From positions 1-12,398 of the forward strand of contig CALBJF010000343.1 in assembly GCA_937892665.1 (NCBI GenBank): a stretch of DNA of 12,398 nucleotides, written 5' to 3'. Numbering within the stretch: position 1 is the first letter of the stretch; each line of letters begins with the position of its first letter. Of the stretch, positions 6,143 to 12,398 are shown piece after piece. The stretch comes from an uncultured euryarchaeote (GTDB taxonomy: Archaea > Thermoplasmatota > Poseidoniia > Poseidoniales > Poseidoniaceae). The translations under genes and the position numbers were made by a program. The notes beneath the pieces were generated by a model. The model was not told where the DNA came from. It made no database searches and saw only the letters and a program-made list of their open reading frames with translations.

Positions 6143-7330
6143 ATGCGCAAGTTAATGGCGATAGTACTAATTGGGGTTCTCCTTCTACCATTGGCTTCTG
6201 CTTCTGAAGTCAAATTTTCTGATTTAACACCGCTTAGTTCGCAGAATCTGGCACTGAATGCTGGGGATGTTTCTCCAGATGGAACCACTGTTCTCGTGGT
6301 TGGTTCTGATGGATTCGTTCATGGTTTTTCTGCAAATGAGCCAGGTGATCGAGCAAAAGATATTTCCATAGACAGTGGGCGAAGCGCCTCTTTCAATGAT
6401 GTTGCATGGCACCCCAACGGTGAGACTGCCCTCATTGCAGGTGATTTGGGAGCCGCCCTACGATATGTCCATTCTGACCAAACCATTGAATCCTTGAATG
6501 GAGCCACGATTGTAAACGGAATAGAGCTTACAAATGTTGAATGGAGAGCGGGAGGCGATCTCGCTTTCTTTGGAGCAAAAAATGGCAACATATACAGTTT
6601 TAATCAAGGTGAAGGGCTTACTGAAATGGAAGGTAGTATGAATTCAACGGTTACTGATATAGCGTGTCATCTCGAACAAAATATCTGTGTTTTGACGACT
6701 CTCGAAGATGGTATCGGAGTCATTGATAGAACAAGAGAATTAACTTGGATAAGTGGAACCTCAAACCAAGCATGGATGGCTATTGATTGTCCTAAGTCTA
6801 CACTTTACACATGCACTGGGTTTGCTAGTGGGAGACAATATCTTTCGATACGTCTCGATATCGAGGATGCATCAAAATCGACCGGCGATCTTGATGGAGA
6901 TGGTAAAACAGAAGCACGACTTCTGGAAAATGGTGATAGCGATTTCATCAAACTAAGCCGTGGATATGATGGAACTACAGTCGTCCACATGGCTCCAATG
7001 GAATCTGTTCGGTACCAACCAAAATTGAATGAGATATTCATTCATACCTCTTCAGAAGAATTAACTGCATTCAATCCGACTGTTGCAGGAGATAGTATTA
7101 CCCTGATTTGGGAAAAGGGAGAAAATGATGGATGGATGATGACGAATACAGGAAAGATTGTCCAAATCACTCCTGATGTAACAACACCAACCTTGGGGAT
7201 AATGGAAACACTTGTTTTCACTGCTGTGGCGATTTCTGTTCCTGGAGTCATTATTGGTTTGATTTACATGAATTCTCCGTTTTTACAACGTAAATACCGC
7301 CAACTGCGAGGCTTTGATAAGAAAAAGTAA
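6143..7330 (+). CDS. Secreted propeller-like protein with C-terminal membrane anchor
   Basis: A 395-residue protein that appears exported and tethered to the membrane. A signal peptide is clear: MRKLMAIVLIGVLLLPLASA with likely cleavage after Ala20. Residues 40-340 contain repeated strand-turn motifs of a WD40/YVTN-like propeller (DVSPDGTTVLVVGSDGFVHGF; DVAWHPNGETALIAGDLGAAL; FFGAKNGNIYSF). STGDLDGDGKTEARL (about 246-260) is a DxDxDG calcium-binding-type loop, with Asp249, Asp251 and Asp253. Four Cys (175, 182, 216, 224) could form two disulfides outside the cell. A hydrophobic helix (about 354-376, METLVFTAVAISVPGVIIGL then IYM) is followed by a basic tail ending GFDKKK, giving outside propeller and inside tail. 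The start is ATG 6143, the signal-peptide Met; a GTG at 6122 would add seven unlikely residues. No ribosome site is visible. Substrate or partner unknown. Confidence 0.85.
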   Translation: MRKLMAIVLIGVLLLPLASASEVKFSDLTPLSSQNLALNAGDVSPDGTTVLVVGSDGFVHGFSANEPGDRAKDISIDSGRSASFNDVAWHPNGETALIAGDLGAALRYVHSDQTIESLNGATIVNGIELTNVEWRAGGDLAFFGAKNGNIYSFNQGEGLTEMEGSMNSTVTDIACHLEQNICVLTTLEDGIGVIDRTRELTWISGTSNQAWMAIDCPKSTLYTCTGFASGRQYLSIRLDIEDASKSTGDLDGDGKTEARLLENGDSDFIKLSRGYDGTTVVHMAPMESVRYQPKLNEIFIHTSSEELTAFNPTVAGDSITLIWEKGENDGWMMTNTGKIVQITPDVTTPTLGIMETLVFTAVAISVPGVIIGLIYMNSPFLQRKYRQLRGFDKKK

Positions 7331-7402
7331 TCATTCTTATCCCCACGGAGCTCGTGCTAAAGTTCATCAATCACTTTCAACCACGTCGGGTTAGGGAACA
7401 CT

Positions 7403-8578
7403 ATGGAACCATACGAAGGCCTAGACTTTTACGACATTGAGTCCTTACTTACAGAAGAAGAAATTATGATTCGCGACATGGTTCGTAACTGGGTCGATGA
7501 AGAAGTCATTCCTAAGATTGAACATGCATGTGCTGAGGGTATTTTTCCTGATGAGTGGAGAGTTGCGCTTGGAGAAATGGGCGTCCTAGGCGCTCCATTG
7601 AAAGGATACGGTTGCCCCGGACTTTCCTACGTAGCCTATGGACTCATCTGCCAAGAACTTGAAAGAGGAGACTCTGGACTTCGTTCTTTTGCTTCAGTTC
7701 AAGGTTCACTCGCAATGTATCCAATCTGGGATTTCGGAAGCGAGGAACAGAAAAATAAGTACCTCCCTAAAATGGCGAGTGGAGAATACATCGGCTGTTT
7801 TGGACTGACTGAACCAGATTACGGTTCAAACCCTGGAGACATGGTCACAAAGGCAGAAGATATGGGAGACCACTATCTTCTCAATGGCGCAAAGATGTGG
7901 ATTACAAACGGGACTATTGCTGATTTAGCTGTCGTATGGGCAAAACTTGACGGAGTGATTCGTGGGTTTATTGTCGAAAAAGATGACGAGGGATTCTCCG
8001 CTCCAGAGATGAAAGGAAAACATTCGCTCAAGGCTTCGGTCACATCAGAACTTGTCTTCCAAGATTGTAAGATACCAAAAGATCGTATGTTGCCAGATGT
8101 GAAAGGCCTAAAAGGACCATTTTCGTGTCTTAACAATGCCCGCTTCGGAATATCATGGGGCGCTCTTGGTGCTGCTATGGCGTGCTTCCATAGTGCTAAG
8201 ACCTATTCGATGAGTCGAATCCAATTTGATCATCCTATCGCCTCTTACCAACTAGTGCAAAATAAACTTGCATGGATGCTTCGAGAGATTACCAAAGGTC
8301 AGCTCCTCGCCTATCATTTGGGGCGAAAGAAAGACGAGGGGACTTGGTTCAATGAACAAATTTCTCTTGCTAAGATGAATAACGTTGACATTGCATTAGA
8401 AATCGCTCGTGTATCAAGAGATATACACGGAGCCAACGGTATTCTAGATGAGTATCCAGTCATGAGGCACATGGCAAATCTTGAGTCTGTCAAGACATAC
8501 GAGGGAACTCATGATATCCACAATCTCATAATTGGACGCTATATCACTGGAATTCAAGCATTCACACGAACAGTCTGA
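7403..8578 (+). CDS. Acyl-CoA dehydrogenase, glutaryl-CoA dehydrogenase-like
   Basis: A 391-residue FAD acyl-CoA dehydrogenase closest to glutaryl-CoA dehydrogenase, which oxidises and decarboxylates glutaryl-CoA to crotonyl-CoA in lysine, tryptophan and aromatic breakdown, passing electrons to ETF. Family-specific stretches include DIESLLTEEE (11-20), GCPGLSYVAYGL (70-81), ELERGDSGLRSFASVQ (85-100), FGLTEPDYGSNPGDM (133-147), WITNG (166-170) and the ending TYEGTHDIHNLIIGRYITGI (365-384) before QAF. Glu367 in TYEGT is the expected catalytic base. Glu87 and Arg94 align with the human residues that hold the glutaryl carboxylate, and Tyr366 precedes the base as in decarboxylating enzymes. Arg272 in SRIQF is the usual FAD-contact region. 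The start matches the family. It lies 72 bases after the propeller gene and converges on the phytoene synthase gene with a 25-base gap. Substrate is inferred, not shown. Confidence 0.93.
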   Translation: MEPYEGLDFYDIESLLTEEEIMIRDMVRNWVDEEVIPKIEHACAEGIFPDEWRVALGEMGVLGAPLKGYGCPGLSYVAYGLICQELERGDSGLRSFASVQGSLAMYPIWDFGSEEQKNKYLPKMASGEYIGCFGLTEPDYGSNPGDMVTKAEDMGDHYLLNGAKMWITNGTIADLAVVWAKLDGVIRGFIVEKDDEGFSAPEMKGKHSLKASVTSELVFQDCKIPKDRMLPDVKGLKGPFSCLNNARFGISWGALGAAMACFHSAKTYSMSRIQFDHPIASYQLVQNKLAWMLREITKGQLLAYHLGRKKDEGTWFNEQISLAKMNNVDIALEIARVSRDIHGANGILDEYPVMRHMANLESVKTYEGTHDIHNLIIGRYITGIQAFTRTV

Positions 8579-8603
8579 GTGAATTCAATCTCTCTGAGAA
8601 GAT

Positions 8604-9899
8604 TCACACGTTCGGAAGCAATCCAATTCTTGCAAAACCTGACCAAACTGGGTCAAGGAACCTTGGAAGGAATCTGTGTCGAAGATAGACAGCAGCAGCC
8701 AGAGAAAGCTTCTGTACCTTGGAAAGACCGACTCGACGGGTAAATACATCTCCTTGTTGCTTCTCTATTTGCTTCAAGATTTTATCGTAGAATGCAATCA
8801 TAGCCGCAGGGGAATAACGAGTTCGTCGAGGGAGCAGAGGTAGTAGTTGGCGTGCTTCTTCCAAATAGGTTCGAGCTCGCTTAGCATAATGATGGCAGTA
8901 AGGCTCCCATGAAGAATTGAGAACAACTTTTCCTCCTTGAAGGTCTTCTTCACCGATACCGTTGTGTTCAAGTTCATCAAGAGGAAGGTAAACTCGATCT
9001 CGCTCGATATCCTCGCCCACGTCACGTAGTACGTTCGTTAGTTGCATGAATATGCCCCATGATTCAGCAAATTTTCTGGCACGAGGATCATCATATCCGT
9101 AAATTTCTATACACATTAGGCCAACAACAGAAGCTACTCTGTAACAATAAACATAGAGTTCATCGAATGTTCTATAGCGATTACTATACAGATCATCTTC
9201 CATACCAGAGATGAGATCGTCAAAGACACTACGAGGGATTGCGTAGCGCTCTACGGTATCCTTGAGTGCAAGGAAAACTGGGTCTGTGCTGTAAACGCCT
9301 GAATAACATGTAGAAAGTTTCTTTCTGAAGAAAAAGAGTTGATTGATTTTGTTAAGGTATACTTCATTGTCGAGAATAGTCGTTCTTTGTTGCAAAGACT
9401 CAAGTTGTTCTCGGTATTCGATTGATTCTTGACTCAACTCGCCTTCTGCACCAGGGAAACGATCTGCCCAATCACCATCAGCGATGTCATCTGCACGACG
9501 ACAGAATGCATAGACTGCACACATTGCTTGGCGTTGATCATCTGGAAGATATTTGAACGAATGATAGAAGTTTCCGGCTTCTCTCTTGGTCAATTCCTCA
9601 CAATATTTGTAAGCAAGACGATGGAGTTCAGCAGGGGGTTTATCCGACCAGATAGGGGCATCTAAATCTGCAAAAGGATCGACAAGTTCATTCTCCTCTC
9701 CGATAATTCCAATCATGAGTGCTCCTTCACGAAGGGCTTCCATTGCAGTCATGCTCACGGCTTTAACTGCGTCTCTAGCTAACATAACACCTGCTCTGAG
9801 GCGGTCGAGCGGAGTTGGGTTTTTCTTGGCTGAAACAGAACTCTCTGCTCCTCCCTTTAACGGGAAGAGAAGGTCTAAGGGTTTTCGACGTTCCAGCAT
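8604..9899 (-). CDS. Squalene/phytoene synthase family enzyme, phytoene synthase-like
   Basis: A 431-residue head-to-head prenyltransferase. The core (about 90-400) carries both Asp-rich motifs that bind the diphosphates through Mg2+: DDIAD (137-141) and RDVGEDIERDRVYLP (292-306). Also present are YHSFKYLP (112-119), AVYAFCRRADD (128-138) and YCYRVASVVGLMCIEIYGY (251-269), all typical of CrtB/HpnD-type enzymes. It probably condenses two GGPP to phytoene, the first carotenoid step and a source of retinal, although squalene-type activity cannot be excluded. An N-terminal extension of about 90 residues, basic at its beginning and then helical (ARDAVKAVSMTAMEALREGA, 41-60), is not part of the usual fold. 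The C-terminus (HRFLPRFLDPVWSGFARIG) is hydrophobic/basic and may touch the membrane. ATG 9899 is the first possible start after an in-frame TAA. It follows a second family member by 120 bases and has its own TATA-like box. Confidence 0.9.
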   Translation of the reverse strand: MLERRKPLDLLFPLKGGAESSVSAKKNPTPLDRLRAGVMLARDAVKAVSMTAMEALREGALMIGIIGEENELVDPFADLDAPIWSDKPPAELHRLAYKYCEELTKREAGNFYHSFKYLPDDQRQAMCAVYAFCRRADDIADGDWADRFPGAEGELSQESIEYREQLESLQQRTTILDNEVYLNKINQLFFFRKKLSTCYSGVYSTDPVFLALKDTVERYAIPRSVFDDLISGMEDDLYSNRYRTFDELYVYCYRVASVVGLMCIEIYGYDDPRARKFAESWGIFMQLTNVLRDVGEDIERDRVYLPLDELEHNGIGEEDLQGGKVVLNSSWEPYCHHYAKRARTYLEEARQLLPLLPRRTRYSPAAMIAFYDKILKQIEKQQGDVFTRRVGLSKVQKLSLAAAVYLRHRFLPRFLDPVWSGFARIGLLPNV

Positions 9900-9964
9900 C
9901 CTAACCAGTTATTGCTCGCGGTACTTCCTTAAGAGGCCTCCTCTCGAAAGTTTGGATTTAGTAA

Positions 9965-9974
9965 ATTTAAATAT
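9965..9974 (-). promoter_or_regulatory. TATA-like box before the phytoene synthase-like gene
   Basis: Reverse-strand ATATTTAAAT sits within an AT-rich stretch of the 120-base gap between the two prenyltransferase genes. A start about 25 bp downstream falls near 9942, giving a leader of roughly 40 bases. The leader would begin near GAGGAGGCCTC, where GAGGAGG lies some 37 bases from ATG 9899, too far to act as its ribosome site. Confidence 0.45.
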
Positions 9975-10019
9975 CACATGTAACTTTTTACTTACAAGTA
10001 TTGCTCAGGTGGATGTCCT

Positions 10020-11075
10020 TTACTTATCTTTATTTTTTTCAAGTAAACGACGCACTCCCCCAGGAATAACCAGGGCTCGTAATAATTTCCTTGCATAAGA
10101 TTTCATCTCATCTCTTGTAACCTTAATCCGTTCATCCGAATCTAAAATATTACCAGTCCTAAGGAGAGTCACTGTACGTTGGCCGATTAGTACAGGCAAC
10201 ATACAGGATGCTTTGAGACGGAATTGTTTGTCTGGAAGCATTCGAATGTAATCTGTAGCAGCCTCGAGATGGTCATTTGTTAAATCCAAATATGCATCGT
10301 AGAGTGGACGGAATGAATCCAGATTCGAATCATCCAAGAGATCTTCTGGAACTAATCCGTTCTTTTCGAGTTCTTCACTTGGAATGTAACATCGGCCAAA
10401 ACGTAAATCTTCAGGAATATCTCGAAGAATATTGATCATTTGAAGGGCCTTTCCGAATCGAATTCCTTTCTCAAGGAATATCTTCTCTTTCTCAGGAGAC
10501 AGCGTCATAAGATGAACAAGAGACATTTTGCTCCAAAACGTACCAACGCAACCTGCGACTCTGTAGGCATAATCATCTAATTCCTCATCCGAGGTGAGGG
10601 ACAAAATACCCCCACCTTCCATTGCTGTTCCAAAGCGTTTAAGATCAAGAATCTGGCCACCTACAATTACTTCTAAGCATTCAAGAATTCGATTCCGGTC
10701 TCCTTCATCATACTCTAGTAATCCTTCAATTACATCTTCAGCATTTAGAAGAAGTTCAGCCTCATGTGGATTCGTTTGAATCGCTGCTAGGCCTGAGAAA
10801 TCGGGTAAGTTGGTTTCACGTCCCTGAACTACATTGTTGTATTTTTCCAGAAAATCAAGTAAGATTTCGGCCTCTCCATGCTTAGAATCAGCAATCGTGT
10901 CGGCGAGTCGGGCCAAAAGATAGAGCAAACCAATCTGACCACGTACCTTTTTTGGAAGATATTTCAGGGTTGGATAAAAGGAACGTGAGGTCGTTTCGAG
11001 AAGTTTGTCTATTTTAGCATTGATTAGAACTGCCACTGACTCCTCTCCTGTCAGTCCCAACCGACTCTTCCGCAT
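10020..11075 (-). CDS. Squalene/phytoene synthase family enzyme, squalene synthase-like
   Basis: A 351-residue second head-to-head prenyltransferase. From ATG 11075, the first Asp-rich motif is DTIAD (59-63) within the stretch GLLYLLARLADTIADS, and the second is RDIPEDLRFGRCYIP (218-232). ETTSRSFYPTLKYLPKKVR (27-45) and YRVAGCVGTFWSKM (171-184) resemble squalene synthase-type members, where SRSF and Y.VAG.VG are hallmarks. It probably makes a C30 (or C40) hydrocarbon or its presqualene-type intermediate from prenyl diphosphates; the exact chain length is unknown. The two family members in this window are divergent in sequence, not a recent duplication. ATG 11075 is preferred to an upstream in-frame TTG at 11099; no ribosome site is seen, so it may be leaderless. 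The C-terminus is basic (RRLLEKNKDK). It is transcribed before the phytoene synthase-like gene and divergently from the zinc-ribbon gene. Confidence 0.88.
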   Translation of the reverse strand: MRKSRLGLTGEESVAVLINAKIDKLLETTSRSFYPTLKYLPKKVRGQIGLLYLLARLADTIADSKHGEAEILLDFLEKYNNVVQGRETNLPDFSGLAAIQTNPHEAELLLNAEDVIEGLLEYDEGDRNRILECLEVIVGGQILDLKRFGTAMEGGGILSLTSDEELDDYAYRVAGCVGTFWSKMSLVHLMTLSPEKEKIFLEKGIRFGKALQMINILRDIPEDLRFGRCYIPSEELEKNGLVPEDLLDDSNLDSFRPLYDAYLDLTNDHLEAATDYIRMLPDKQFRLKASCMLPVLIGQRTVTLLRTGNILDSDERIKVTRDEMKSYARKLLRALVIPGGVRRLLEKNKDK

Positions 11076-11164
11076 GAAGATTCGTGTTCTCACTGGCAAA
11101 TTTTCGTGCCCATAATACAGAAGACTTTAGATTGAAGGGGCGGTACGTATGCATAGGTGAGGAG
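11076..11164. promoter_or_regulatory. Divergent promoter region before the zinc-ribbon and squalene synthase-like genes
   Basis: This 89-base gap must hold the start signals of two genes that point away from each other. CATAATACAG (about 11111-11120) is a weak TATA-like element: reverse TATTATG lies about 35-40 bp before ATG 11075, and the forward reading would start near 11135. AGGTGA (11155-11160) ends 4 bases before ATG 11165 and is a good ribosome site for the zinc-ribbon gene. Nothing else stands out. Confidence 0.35.
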
Positions 11165-12398
11165 ATGGACTGTGGTTCTTGCGGAGCAATGATTCCTGAT
11201 GACAGTATCTTCTGTCCAGAATGCGGTTCACGTCAAGAAATGTCCAGAGCGGGCAGTTTCTCAGCCATTGGGTCTACAAGTCTCGGTGGGGGTGAAGCGA
11301 CTGGGGGACGCGGTTTTGGGGTTGTCTCAGGCGAAGCAGTTCGTCAACAGAGAGATACACAACAGCAAGGAATGCCTCAAGGAATTCCAGCCGATGTTCT
11401 TCAACAAATTGCTTCTGGAATTAATCAACAATCGAACCTCCCCCCTGGTGGCCAGATACCCCCTCAACAACCTTCCCAATTTCCAAACCAAATGAGTAAT
11501 CAATTTCCACAAGCTCAACCATTTGGTCAGAACCAACCTGGCCAGATGCCTCAGGGTCAACAGAGAAGTGATCTTCCCTCACAACCGAAAGGACCAACAC
11601 TAGGTAGCGGAGCACTTCCGACCACGAACGTCGAACCACAGTTGGGCGGGACAACGGTATCGAACAACCCAGCAGCATCGCCTACGGATGCGATGGTTAA
11701 TCGTTTGGCTGAAACCGAACGTGCTGTGAAAACTGAACGAAGAAGCCAATGGCTCAACATGAATCAATCTAGTGCAACCAATGTTCTTGCGAATCTAGGA
11801 GCAGATCTCCCCTCACATCTAAAAGATGCTCAAGGAATTACTCCGGCTGCTGAAGTCATTGCTGGAACTATGGGCCAGACGTCCCCAGATGCGCCAAATG
11901 AGGCTCTTTTGAGAAGAATGTGCGAAGTTGCTTCTCGTCGCGTTGCTCGAAAACGGGGTGTTGCTGTTGAAACACCAGAAGCGAAAACTGTTGATGGTTC
12001 CCTGATCGTAAACCTAACCTATGTCGACGACGGTAGAGTTCTCGATACTCCTGAAGATTTAGAATCTGCATTTGAACACGCTATTCAAACAGAAGTGGCT
12101 TTGAAAGGATTCGACATGGATGTTCAAATCATCTTATCTTGTATGAAAGATGGAAAGGTCAGTACAATCGGAGCAAGTGAAGAACCTGAAGAAGAGATGT
12201 TCGCTTGCGAAGTCTGCGATGGTCTCGTCAAAGAATCCGATCCAAAATGCCCACATTGTGGAGCTATTTTTGAAGAAGAAGAGGAAGAACTCGAAGAAAA
12301 ACCATCCCGAGGAGGGCCTCCTGGCCCATCTCGTGGAGGGCCGCCCGGACCAAAGAAGGGTGGAGGACCACCCGGACCAAAGAAGGGTGGAGGACCGC
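11165..12398 (+). CDS. Dual zinc-ribbon protein with Gln/Pro-rich linker and Gly/Pro repeats (3' partial)
   Basis: The frame runs from ATG 11165 to the window end without a stop, at least 411 residues. The N-terminal zinc ribbon is MDCGSCGAMIPDDSIFCPEC (Cys 3, 6, 17, 20). Residues about 55-175 are low complexity, rich in Gln, Pro, Asn and Gly (GQIPPQQPSQFPNQM, PFGQNQPGQMPQGQQ). Residues about 176-335 look folded: a helical part (MVNRLAETERAVKTERRSQW), then an alpha/beta part (CEVASRRVARKRG; DGSLIVNLTYVDDGRVLD; SAFEHAIQTEVALKGFDMDV). A second zinc ribbon follows (Cys 348, 351, 362, 365), then an acidic run (FEEEEEELEE) and Gly/Pro repeats with basic residues (SRGGPPGP, KKGGGPPGP) up to the edge. 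I do not recognise the family. Paired zinc ribbons and RGG-like repeats suggest binding to nucleic acid or a scaffold role, unproven. AGGTGA supports the start. No signal peptide or membrane helix is visible. Confidence 0.82.
   Translation, partial: MDCGSCGAMIPDDSIFCPECGSRQEMSRAGSFSAIGSTSLGGGEATGGRGFGVVSGEAVRQQRDTQQQGMPQGIPADVLQQIASGINQQSNLPPGGQIPPQQPSQFPNQMSNQFPQAQPFGQNQPGQMPQGQQRSDLPSQPKGPTLGSGALPTTNVEPQLGGTTVSNNPAASPTDAMVNRLAETERAVKTERRSQWLNMNQSSATNVLANLGADLPSHLKDAQGITPAAEVIAGTMGQTSPDAPNEALLRRMCEVASRRVARKRGVAVETPEAKTVDGSLIVNLTYVDDGRVLDTPEDLESAFEHAIQTEVALKGFDMDVQIILSCMKDGKVSTIGASEEPEEEMFACEVCDGLVKESDPKCPHCGAIFEEEEEELEEKPSRGGPPGPSRGGPPGPKKGGGPPGPKKGGGP
12305..12398 (+). repeat. In-frame tandem repeats coding SRGGPPGP / KKGGGPPGP
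   Basis: Two 24-base units (12305-12328, 12329-12352) encode SRGGPPGP. They are followed by a 27-base unit (12353-12379, KKGGGPPGP) and the start of another that continues past the window. The last two units are nearly identical in bases (CCAAAGAAGGGTGGAGGACC), which suggests recent slippage or unequal exchange and likely length variation between strains. Confidence 0.85.

Noticed and set aside
9715..10098. 127-codon plus-strand open frame between the two prenyltransferase genes
   Set aside because: It overlaps the N-terminus of one gene, the C-terminus of the other and the promoter gap, with no ribosome site or family match.
10020..11099. TTG 11099 as the start of the squalene synthase-like gene
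   Set aside because: TTG is a rare start, has no ribosome site, and the ATG eight codons later suits the family length.
11199..11495. 98-codon plus-strand frame inside the zinc-ribbon gene
   Set aside because: It is an out-of-frame reading of the gene starting at 11165, whose Cys motifs and ribosome site mark the real frame.
1..12398. Mobile elements, CRISPR arrays, tRNA or rRNA genes, toxin-antitoxin or defence systems
   Set aside because: No transposase or integrase motifs, regularly spaced repeats, tRNA cloverleaf or defence domains were seen on either strand.

Overview
The window looks like chromosomal DNA of a planktonic archaeon, most likely a marine Thermoplasmatota (Marine Group II/III, Poseidoniia-like). 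That placement is an inference. It rests on the archaeal-type tyrosyl-tRNA synthetase, the MCM N-terminal-type zinc/OB protein, a probable COG4004/DUF5611 protein, TATA-like elements about 25 bp before starts, GAGGTG-type ribosome sites, moderate AT richness, and the mix of aerobic acyl-CoA oxidation with isoprenoid synthase genes. No rRNA, tRNA, insertion sequence, CRISPR array or phage gene was seen, and no gene-free stretch exceeds about 120 bases. Gene density is high and all intact genes look functional.

Layout. Bases 2-955 are the 3' part of a propeller-like protein with a C-terminal PKD/Ig-like domain, followed on the same strand by a metallo-beta-lactamase-fold hydrolase (978-1733). 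Its stop codon overlaps the stop of the convergent etfBA pair (1730-3416, minus strand), which encodes electron-transfer flavoprotein. A divergent promoter region separates etfB from a stand-alone protein (3539-4369) that matches the MCM helicase N-terminal region but has no ATPase domain. Convergent to it is a two-gene minus-strand operon: a DUF5611-like protein (5529-6053) and tyrosyl-tRNA synthetase (4377-5519). Divergent again are a secreted, C-terminally membrane-anchored propeller-like protein (6143-7330) and a glutaryl-CoA dehydrogenase-like acyl-CoA dehydrogenase (7403-8578). Two tandem squalene/phytoene synthase family genes follow on the minus strand (8604-9899 and 10020-11075). Finally, a dual zinc-ribbon protein with a Gln/Pro-rich linker and Gly/Pro repeats begins at 11165 and runs off the window end.

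How they fit. Glutaryl-CoA dehydrogenase normally passes electrons to ETF, so the dehydrogenase and etfBA, about 4 kb apart, could form one electron path from amino-acid or aromatic catabolism to the respiratory chain. The two isoprenoid synthases could supply C30 and/or C40 products such as squalene or carotenoid (retinal) precursors. The most unusual genes are the ATPase-less MCM-N-like protein and the dual zinc-ribbon low-complexity protein.
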